NCBI GenBank assembly: GCA_016124425.1
Contig: WGNT01000049.1
Location: 1-47,599 of the forward strand
Origin: Cytophagales bacterium
GTDB lineage: Bacteria; Bacteroidota; Bacteroidia; Cytophagales; Cyclobacteriaceae
DNA: 47,599 bases
Direction: 5' to 3'
Part shown: positions 38,203-45,354 of the stretch, one piece after another
How positions within the stretch are numbered: the stretch's first letter is position 1
How the letters are laid out: each line of letters begins with the position of its first letter
Notes under the pieces: generated by a model
Databases searched by the model: none
What the model saw: only the letters and a program-made list of their open reading frames with translations
Told to the model about the DNA's origin: nothing
Position numbers and translations under genes: made by a program

Positions 38203-38216
38203 AGTATGTTCATACT
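38203..38216. promoter_or_regulatory. Perfect dyad AGTATG-TT-CATACT
   Basis: A 14-bp palindrome in the divergent region between the DUF1905 gene and the cytochrome-type gene (38115-38366). Such a compact dyad is the size of an operator. No exact promoter consensus was found nearby. Confidence 0.35.
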
Positions 38217-38366
38217 TAATGGCTGAAGTTAGGTAATCTGAATGTTTTCCCACCGGACAGAGTTGTTGCTGAATCTTTGAGGCGGAAGGAAAATGGTCAT
38301 TTCTTCTTCTTTTTTTTAGTTTATTTTATATCTTGATAACGTTTTAGATGCATAAGTAAATTTAAC

Positions 38367-41300
38367 ATGAGCCAAAATCAGGTAATAAAAATTTTGATTT
38401 CGGTGGTGATCGTTGTTTTTGTCATTTGGGTGTTGCAGCGCGAATCTGAAGTGAAATTCCCGAATGAAATTGAGGCTTCATTACCCGTCGAGATTGACTT
38501 CAACGTTCACATCAAACCAATCTTATCAGACCGTTGTTTCGCATGCCACGGCCCGGATGAAAATAAAAGGGAAGCTGGCCTACGGCTGGATAGGGAAGAA
38601 AGTGCGTTGGCAGCGATGGGAGATCAAAAAAATCATTACGCCATTGTACCTGGTAATACGCGTAAAAGTACAGTTTTTCAACGCATTACTTCATCTGACC
38701 CGGAAATAATGATGCCTCCTCCTGAATCCAACCTCCAGCTATCAGAGCTTGAAGTGGCCTTAATTACCCGATGGATTGAACAAGGGGCTGCATACAAACC
38801 ACACTGGTCTTTTGTTAAACCTGATAAAGCAGCGGTACCCCAGGTAGATGACAATGGCTGGGCCAACAATGAGATTGATCATTTTACATTTGCTAGGATG
38901 GCGGAAAAGGGTTTTAAGCCTTCCGAAATGGCGGATAAAGAAATCTTAATCCGAAGGGTGTCTTTTGATTTGACGGGGCTGCCTCCCTCAGTAGAAGAGG
39001 TGGAGGAGTTCCTGAAAGACAAATCTCCAAACGCCTATGAAATTGTGGTAGACCGGCTGCTTGAATCACCGCATTATGGCGAACGCATGGCTTCAGAATG
39101 GCTGGATGTCGCGCGTTATGCGGATTCTCATGGTTATCAGGACGATGGTATGCGAAATATGTGGCCCTGGCGTGATTGGGTCATTGAATCCTTTACTAAA
39201 AATCAACCTTACGATGAATTTATCCTCTGGCAGGTAGCAGGAGATATGCTGCCTGATGCTACCGAGGAGCAGAAACTGGCTACAGGATTCAACCGCAACC
39301 ACCTGCAAAGCCAGGAAGGCGGTATCGTAGATGAAGAGTACCGGGTGGAGTATGTAGCAGACCGAACGGCTACACTTGGCAAAGGTTTTTTGGCTTTGAG
39401 TACAGAATGTGCCCGCTGTCACGACCATAAATATGATCCGATCTCACAAAAGGAGTATTATCAGTTATATGCTTTCTTTAACAGCGTCAACGAAGCAGGT
39501 CAGAGTCCTTATATGGGAGAAGCTAGTCCGACGGTGATTATTACAGATGAAAAAGCCGCTAAGTTGCTTTCTTATGTGAGGGAGAATATACAACAACAGC
39601 AATCAAAAATAGACAGGGATCGCGAAGAATACCAACCTGGATTTGAGCAATGGCTCAACAAGGTTAGAGGTGGGTTTAAGCCGCTAGTGAAGCTGTCGGG
39701 AAGGATTGGGCATTATCCGCTGGATAAGCTGGTGGAAGATAAGTATATCAATTTGGTCGACAATAATAAACCAGCTGATATGGTCGTGAGACAGAATGAA
39801 AAGTATCTGGTAGTAGCAGAGGGTAAATTTGATAAGGCAGTTAAACTGGTCGGGGATAGTTATGTGGATTTGGGTGGTGAGATCGGTTATTTTGAGCGGA
39901 ATGAACCTTTCACCATTAGTATTTGGCTCAGGACCTTGAAGGATAGCCTAAAAGGTGCTGTTTTTTCAAAATCAGGAGGCTTTGCCAACGGGTACCGGGG
40001 TTACGATCTGATGCTAAAGGAAGACGGGCGTCTTTCCGCTTCTTTCAATCATACCTGGCCTGCCAATGCCATTGAAGTACATACTCAAGATAAAATACCG
40101 GTTGATGAATGGGTTCACCTGGCAATGACCTATGATGGCTCCAGCATGGCCAATGGTTTGAAAATATTTCTGAATGGAAAACCTATGCAGCTTCAGATAA
40201 TCACAGATAATCTGCAGCGAAGCATCTTAACTTATGGCAAAGATAAAAAAACCTGGGGCAGGCCCGGAAACCTGCGCATAGGGAGTCGGGATAGTGAAAC
40301 GCTGTCTGATGCATTGGTGGATGAATTCAGCGTTTTTGACCGCAGACTTAGTGAGATCGAAATTGAAGCTTTATACGGTACTCCAGATCCGATCCACGAG
40401 TATCTTAAAAATGAGGATCGTCAGGCCCTGCTGGATTATTATCTTTTGAATTTCAATCCAACGTATCAACAGCATCTTAAAACGATGACCAAGCTCAGAG
40501 GTGAAGAAAATGAAATACTAAGCGCCCAACCTGAGGTGATGGTGATGGGCGAGCGAAAGACACCCAGAGCCACCTATATATTGAACCGGGGTGCCTATGA
40601 TGCCCCGACCCAACAGGTATATCCCGGTACGCCTTTGGCTATAATGGAATTCCCTGAAGAGCTGCCCAAGGACCGTCTGGGACTCGCCAAGTGGCTTATT
40701 CATAAAGACAATCCATTGACAGCACGTGTGGCAGTGAACCGTTATTGGCAGATGATCTTTGGTCGGGGAATTGTGAACACATCGGATGATTTTGGTAATC
40801 AGGGAGAATTGCCTACGCATCCGGAACTGCTGGATTGGCTGGCTGTTCAGTTCAGAGAATCCGGCTGGGATGTTAAAGCCTTGCTTCGGCTGATGGTCAC
40901 TTCTGCTACCTACCAACAATCCTCTGTGCTAAACTTCGAGTTGCTGGAAAAAGACCCTGATAACGTTTGGCTGGCAAGAGGCCCTTCGTATCGTATGCCT
41001 GCCGAAATGATCCGGGATAATGCGCTTGCTGCCAGTGGACTGCTGGTAAAGAAGATTGGTGGACCTAGTGTAAAACCTTATCAACCTGATGGGCTTTGGA
41101 AAGAACTCGCCATACGTAATGCCACCGTATATGAACCTGATAGTGGATCCAATCTGTACCGGCGGGGCCTTTATACGGTCTGGAAGCGCAGTTCTCCACC
41201 ACCGTCTATGGTAGTCTTTGATGCCTCTGATAAATATTTGTGTACGGTAGAGCGGCAAAAAACCAATACGCCCCTCCAGGCACTGGTATTATTAAATGAT

Positions 41301-41615
41301 CCCCAATATTTGGAAGCCTCTCGTTTGCTTGCAGAAAAAATGATCAAGGAAGGTGGAGTACAGTTGGACGAGCAGATTAGTTATGGCTTCAGGGTTATGA
41401 CTAGCAGAAAGCCAGATGAGCATGAATTGCAACTGTTAAAGAAGTTATATGACGCAGAGCTTGAAGAGTTTCAGCACTCACCTGCGAGTGTGGATAGCCT
41501 GCTGCAGGTGGGAGAGCTGCCAAGGGATCAAAGCTTACCTGGAGATCAGGTTGCAGCGCTTACTTTAGTGGTGAGCACTTTAATCAATTATGATCAGGCA
41601 GTCTACAAAAGATAG
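38367..41615 (+). CDS. Planctomycete-type cytochrome c / DUF1549 / LamG / DUF1553 protein
   Basis: A 1,082-residue envelope protein. A membrane anchor (7-24) precedes a PSCyt1-type domain with heme motif CFACH (C57, C60, H61) and a likely axial methionine in IMMPPPES. A DUF1549 (PSCyt2) domain includes RYADSHGYQDD and a second heme-type motif CARCH (C348, C351, H352). A LamG/concanavalin-like fold covers about 490-675 (FTISIWLRT, WVHLAMTYDGS, LRIGSRD). The DUF1553 (PSD1) domain spans about 770-1040 (ARVAVNRYWQMIFGRGIV, PLQALVLLNDPQY). Such proteins are abundant in Planctomycetes and Verrucomicrobia. It precedes the DUF1501 gene by 27 bp. The catalysed reaction is unknown. Confidence 0.93.
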   Translation: MSQNQVIKILISVVIVVFVIWVLQRESEVKFPNEIEASLPVEIDFNVHIKPILSDRCFACHGPDENKREAGLRLDREESALAAMGDQKNHYAIVPGNTRKSTVFQRITSSDPEIMMPPPESNLQLSELEVALITRWIEQGAAYKPHWSFVKPDKAAVPQVDDNGWANNEIDHFTFARMAEKGFKPSEMADKEILIRRVSFDLTGLPPSVEEVEEFLKDKSPNAYEIVVDRLLESPHYGERMASEWLDVARYADSHGYQDDGMRNMWPWRDWVIESFTKNQPYDEFILWQVAGDMLPDATEEQKLATGFNRNHLQSQEGGIVDEEYRVEYVADRTATLGKGFLALSTECARCHDHKYDPISQKEYYQLYAFFNSVNEAGQSPYMGEASPTVIITDEKAAKLLSYVRENIQQQQSKIDRDREEYQPGFEQWLNKVRGGFKPLVKLSGRIGHYPLDKLVEDKYINLVDNNKPADMVVRQNEKYLVVAEGKFDKAVKLVGDSYVDLGGEIGYFERNEPFTISIWLRTLKDSLKGAVFSKSGGFANGYRGYDLMLKEDGRLSASFNHTWPANAIEVHTQDKIPVDEWVHLAMTYDGSSMANGLKIFLNGKPMQLQIITDNLQRSILTYGKDKKTWGRPGNLRIGSRDSETLSDALVDEFSVFDRRLSEIEIEALYGTPDPIHEYLKNEDRQALLDYYLLNFNPTYQQHLKTMTKLRGEENEILSAQPEVMVMGERKTPRATYILNRGAYDAPTQQVYPGTPLAIMEFPEELPKDRLGLAKWLIHKDNPLTARVAVNRYWQMIFGRGIVNTSDDFGNQGELPTHPELLDWLAVQFRESGWDVKALLRLMVTSATYQQSSVLNFELLEKDPDNVWLARGPSYRMPAEMIRDNALAASGLLVKKIGGPSVKPYQPDGLWKELAIRNATVYEPDSGSNLYRRGLYTVWKRSSPPPSMVVFDASDKYLCTVERQKTNTPLQALVLLNDPQYLEASRLLAEKMIKEGGVQLDEQISYGFRVMTSRKPDEHELQLLKKLYDAELEEFQHSPASVDSLLQVGELPRDQSLPGDQVAALTLVVSTLINYDQAVYKR

Positions 41616-41642
41616 CTATTTATTAAAATAAAAAATAATCGA

Positions 41643-43097
41643 ATGGGTTTATTACATAATCAACATATGGATCGGCGGGAATTCTTGACTAAGACCAGCT
41701 TGGGCCTTGGAAGTGTAGCGCTGGCCTCGCTACTGAGTCCTGTCAACATGTACGGACGGCAAACAGATCCTGCTGGTGGAGGCGTTTTGGATGCGCTTCA
41801 TTATGCTCCCAAGGCTAAACGGGTCATCTACTTGTTTCAGAGTGGGGGGCCTTCTCAAATGGAGCTCTTTGATTATAAGCCATTGCTCAATAAGCGGGAG
41901 GGCGATGAATTGCCTGATTCTATTCGAGGTGGGCAGCGACTTACAGGAATGACATCCGATCAGAAATCTTTTCCCCTGGCAGGTTCTGTATTTGATTTTG
42001 CCCAGCATGGGCAAAGTGGCGCCTGGGTTAGTGAGCTGATGCCGTATACCGCGGCAATTTCCGATGAGCTTTGTTTTATCAAATCCCTGCATACGGAAGC
42101 TATTAACCATGATCCAGCCATTACGTTCTTTCAATCAGGCTCGCAGCTCGGCGGACGTCCTTCAATAGGTTCTTGGATCAGCTATGGACTGGGCAGTGAT
42201 AACAAAAATCTTCCTGCCTTTTGTGTACTCTTGTCCCGGGCGCGAAAAGACGGTGCAGGACAGCCCCTTTATGCGAAGCTCTGGGGCAGTTCTTTTCTGC
42301 CTTCTCAGCATCAGGGTGTGCAGTTTCGGTCGGGAAAAGATCCAGTGCTCTATTTACATGATCCGGCAGGATTGAAAAAATCAAGTCGGCGGAGGATGCT
42401 GGACACCCTAGAGGGGCTGAACAGGATACAGTATGAAAAAGTGATGGATCCGGAAATTAACTCACGCATAGCTCAGTATGAAATGGCCTATCGCATGCAG
42501 GCTTCTGTACCGGAGACCATGGATATCTCCAAAGAACCCGATTACATCTATGATATGTATGGACCGGATAGTCGTATCCCCGGTACCTATGCAGCCAACT
42601 GCTTGCTGGCCAGGAGACTGGCAGAAAAAGATGTGAAGTTTATTCAGCTTTACCAACAGGATTGGGATCATCATGGTAATCTTCCCAATCTGATTAAAGA
42701 TATGAGTAAGAGTGTGGACCAACCCTCTGCAGCGCTTGTATTGGACCTAAAGCAAAGAGGCTTGCTGGAGGATACCTTGGTGATCTGGGGGGGAGAATTT
42801 GGCCGGACGAATTATTCTCAGGGAAAACTAACCAAAGAATACTATGGGCGAGATCATCATCCCCGCTGCTTTACCATGTGGATGGCGGGTGGAGGTGTCA
42901 AGAAGGGATACACGCATGGTGAAACCTGTGAATTTGGCTACAATATTGTCAAAGACCCCGTACATGTGCATGACTTTCAGGCTACCCTGCTCCACCTTTT
43001 GGGTGTAGACCATGAAAAACTGATTTTCAAGCATCAGGGACGACGGTTCAGGCTGACGGATGTAAGTGGACATGTGGTGAGGGATATCTTATCTTGA
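41643..43097 (+). CDS. DUF1501 protein with Tat signal
   Basis: A 484-residue exported protein with a twin-arginine signal (MDRREFLTKTSLGLGSVALA), so it folds in the cytoplasm before export. The DUF1501 domain is related to alkaline phosphatase/sulfatase folds: FLFQSGGPSQMELFDYKP-like opening, HDPAITFFQSG, then IWGGEFGRTNYSQG near residue 380 and GRDHHPRCFTMWMAGGGVK. The metal-binding acidic/histidine residues of the fold appear in place. An alternative start is the ATG at 41667. It is a regular partner of the DUF1549/DUF1553 proteins, and here follows one after 27 bp. Confidence 0.92.
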   Translation: MGLLHNQHMDRREFLTKTSLGLGSVALASLLSPVNMYGRQTDPAGGGVLDALHYAPKAKRVIYLFQSGGPSQMELFDYKPLLNKREGDELPDSIRGGQRLTGMTSDQKSFPLAGSVFDFAQHGQSGAWVSELMPYTAAISDELCFIKSLHTEAINHDPAITFFQSGSQLGGRPSIGSWISYGLGSDNKNLPAFCVLLSRARKDGAGQPLYAKLWGSSFLPSQHQGVQFRSGKDPVLYLHDPAGLKKSSRRRMLDTLEGLNRIQYEKVMDPEINSRIAQYEMAYRMQASVPETMDISKEPDYIYDMYGPDSRIPGTYAANCLLARRLAEKDVKFIQLYQQDWDHHGNLPNLIKDMSKSVDQPSAALVLDLKQRGLLEDTLVIWGGEFGRTNYSQGKLTKEYYGRDHHPRCFTMWMAGGGVKKGYTHGETCEFGYNIVKDPVHVHDFQATLLHLLGVDHEKLIFKHQGRRFRLTDVSGHVVRDILS

Positions 43098-43489
43098 CCT
43101 CCTAATTTGCCGCCACTTTTGGTAAACCAACGCTTTATTTTGCTTTATAGTGTCCCTTAAACTGGTGAAGGAGCTACATGTCGAAGGCTAAATGTATACT
43201 AATGCCCTTATGAATTTGGAAAATGTGATTTTTTTCTGAAGGTGAAGAAAATTTTAGAGGTACTATCCTTTTTTAAAAATGTTTTTTCAAAATAATTCTA
43301 ATGTTTTCGCCTTGAAATGAGTGTTTTTAAGTTAATATTTTGTTTAAATACTAATATTAAGTAAAAAATTTTGTTTGTCTCGTCTTTAATCTATTTATTT
43401 TATTTAAATTTTTATTTTTTTAAAATTTCATGGGGTCGTTTTACTGTTTATCTTCCTCTTACTAGCATACAGCGAAATATCCAGCGCTC
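43098..43489. other. AT-rich intergenic region upstream of the sigma factor
   Basis: This 392-bp stretch has no gene. From about 43250 it is strongly AT-rich, with long T and A runs at 43380-43425. I found no exact TAnnTTTG -7 element with a TTG at 19 bases, so its promoter remains unassigned. Confidence 0.45.
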
Positions 43490-44122
43490 ATGAACATAAA
43501 CCCTAAAAAGAACACCAACACCCCCATCATCCCTTTGCCGTATCGGCATGCGGCTACCATGGAGCTATTTAAAGACAAGACAGACACGGAAGTATGGAGC
43601 GCCTTTGATGCAGGGGATGAGATGGCCTTTAACTACATCTACCGTATCCATGCAGCCTCCCTTTTTGGCTTCGGTAGCCAAATCAGCAAGGATCAGGGAA
43701 TGGTTCAGGATTGCATCCAAAATCTATTTATTGGGCTGCGTAGAAAGAGAGGCAGTTTAAGCGAAGTAAAAAGTATTAAAGCCTATCTGTTTAAATGCCT
43801 GCAGCGGGATTTGATCCGGGAGCTAAACAAGAAGGGTGGACCAACATACAATGCTGAGATTGTGGACGGAGATTCTTTTCACATTGAGGTTTCCTTCGAA
43901 ACAAAACTGATTCAGCAAGAACAAGAAGGCGAACAAAAGGCAAAGATACAAGTGGCGCTCAATCAGCTCACGGTCAGACAAAGACAGGCAGTCCTGTTGC
44001 TGTATGAGGAGGGGATGAGTTATAAAGAAATTGCGGAAGTGATGGATCTGAATGAGGTAAAGTCAGCGCGAAAAATCATATACAGGGCACTGGACAGCCT
44101 TAAAATTCTTTTGAAAAAATAA
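43490..44122 (+). CDS. ECF RNA polymerase sigma factor (FecI-like)
   Basis: A 210-residue ECF sigma factor. Region sigma-2 covers about 38-105 (EVWSAFDAGDEMAFNYIYRIHA, DCIQNLFIGLRRKR), and sigma-4 about 150-205 (LNQLTVRQRQAVLLLYEEGMSYKEIAEVMD). The N-terminus could instead begin at the ATG at 43559, giving a start typical of these proteins (MELFKDKTDTEVW). It probably directs transcription of the downstream FecR gene and the SusC receptor. The next gene begins 24 bp after its stop. Confidence 0.93.
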   Translation: MNINPKKNTNTPIIPLPYRHAATMELFKDKTDTEVWSAFDAGDEMAFNYIYRIHAASLFGFGSQISKDQGMVQDCIQNLFIGLRRKRGSLSEVKSIKAYLFKCLQRDLIRELNKKGGPTYNAEIVDGDSFHIEVSFETKLIQQEQEGEQKAKIQVALNQLTVRQRQAVLLLYEEGMSYKEIAEVMDLNEVKSARKIIYRALDSLKILLKK

Positions 44123-44146
44123 GCAGTCATTGTAGTTGTAGACAAT

Positions 44147-45208
44147 ATGGAATATCCGACATCGATAAGATATAAAGATTACGAACTGGAACATTTCCTT
44201 ACGGATGAATTTTTCATCCAGTGGGTAAAGTTTCCCGACAGTAATAACTGTCATTTTTGGGAAAAATGGCTGCAAGAGCATCCCCAAAAGCGGGAGATGG
44301 TCCTGCATGCCTCCGTTCTTATACGTGGGGTTCATTACGCACAGAAGGAGGCTTTTTCGGATACTATGTACGTAGAGACTTTTGAAAATATTATTCGGTC
44401 AACTAACCTTCCCAAGGGGAACACCGCTTCAACTACAGCTACATCAAGCTTTTTAGATCTGTTCTCTCTACGGAAGTTTGTGGCCGTTTTGGTGGTAGGC
44501 TTTTGTTCCTGGATGGGGTACTCCCTGATGTTTCAGCAAAAGGTGGTTACTGAGGCTATTGTAGAAATACCGGCGGTCAAAAAAGTAAACCCTGCCGGGA
44601 TCAAATCGGTGATAACGCTATCCGATGGAAGCAAGGTTTACCTGAATGCGGGCAGTTCCCTGCAATACCCCAAGCAATTCAGCGCAACAAGCAGGGACGT
44701 TCAGTTAACCGGAGAAGCATTTTTTGATATTGAATCCGAAGCTGACAGACCTTTTATCGTAAGCACCGGCAGTACACAAATCAAGGTATTGGGAACTTCT
44801 TTCAACGTCAATCAAGGGGAGGGCGGCAAGCTAGCGGTGGCACTTGTATCGGGAAAGGTGCGTGTAAATGACGAAAAGGGCAATCAGGTCAACTTGGAGC
44901 CAAACGAAATGCTAGTGATGGAAGATGGCGGTAAATTTTACAAAACTGGTTTTGATTCGCTTGAGATTTTGGGGTGGAAAGACAAGCAGCTGGTATTTAA
45001 AAAGGACGCCTTCAACACGGTACAGCGGAAAATCGAAAACTGGTACGGAGTGGAGGTTCAAGTAAAGGGCAGGATGCCCAAGAATTGGGTGTATACGGGG
45101 GTTTATCAAGATGAATTGTTAGAAAATGTATTAGCGGGAATCTTCCATACCTCCGGCATTGCCTATAAGATAGAGGGAAAGAAAGTGACCATTTATAACC
45201 CAAAATAA
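44147..45208 (+). CDS. FecR-family anti-sigma factor
   Basis: A 353-residue inner-membrane regulator. The cytoplasmic N-terminus (1-105) should bind the sigma factor; a single helix at about 110-128 (FVAVLVVGFCSWMGYSLMF) crosses the membrane. The periplasmic FecR domain (about 150-245, ITLSDGSKVYLNAGSSLQYP, VQLTGEAFFDIE, FIVSTGSTQIKVLGTSFNV) is followed by DUF4974 (285-353, AFNTVQRKIENWYGVEVQV), the STN-like domain that contacts receptor signals. It senses the loaded SusC receptor next door and releases the sigma factor. The gene order is the standard sigma / FecR / receptor. Confidence 0.95.
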   Translation: MEYPTSIRYKDYELEHFLTDEFFIQWVKFPDSNNCHFWEKWLQEHPQKREMVLHASVLIRGVHYAQKEAFSDTMYVETFENIIRSTNLPKGNTASTTATSSFLDLFSLRKFVAVLVVGFCSWMGYSLMFQQKVVTEAIVEIPAVKKVNPAGIKSVITLSDGSKVYLNAGSSLQYPKQFSATSRDVQLTGEAFFDIESEADRPFIVSTGSTQIKVLGTSFNVNQGEGGKLAVALVSGKVRVNDEKGNQVNLEPNEMLVMEDGGKFYKTGFDSLEILGWKDKQLVFKKDAFNTVQRKIENWYGVEVQVKGRMPKNWVYTGVYQDELLENVLAGIFHTSGIAYKIEGKKVTIYNPK

Positions 45209-45247
45209 CGCCAATAATGGACTATCTAGACAGTGGTTAACGACAAA

Positions 45248-45282
45248 GGCAGCATCCGTTCTGGGGGGAACGGGATACTGCC
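45248..45282 (+). promoter_or_regulatory. Stable hairpin in the fecR-susC gap
   Basis: GGCAG (45248-45252) pairs with CTGCC (45278-45282); inside, ATCC pairs with GGAT and GTTC with GAAC, with one mismatch and one bulge. It sits in the 146-bp gap before the receptor start. It may attenuate read-through or stabilise the receptor message; it has no clean T-run. Confidence 0.5.
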
Positions 45283-45354
45283 TCCTTTCAGCCTTGTGTC
45301 CGTGGAAAGAAGACAAGGCATAGTTCAAGTACAAATCTTAAACAATTCAATATT

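Noticed and set aside
43098..43489. Promoter upstream of the sigma factor
   Set aside because: The AT-rich stretch offers several near matches but none with both elements at the right spacing.
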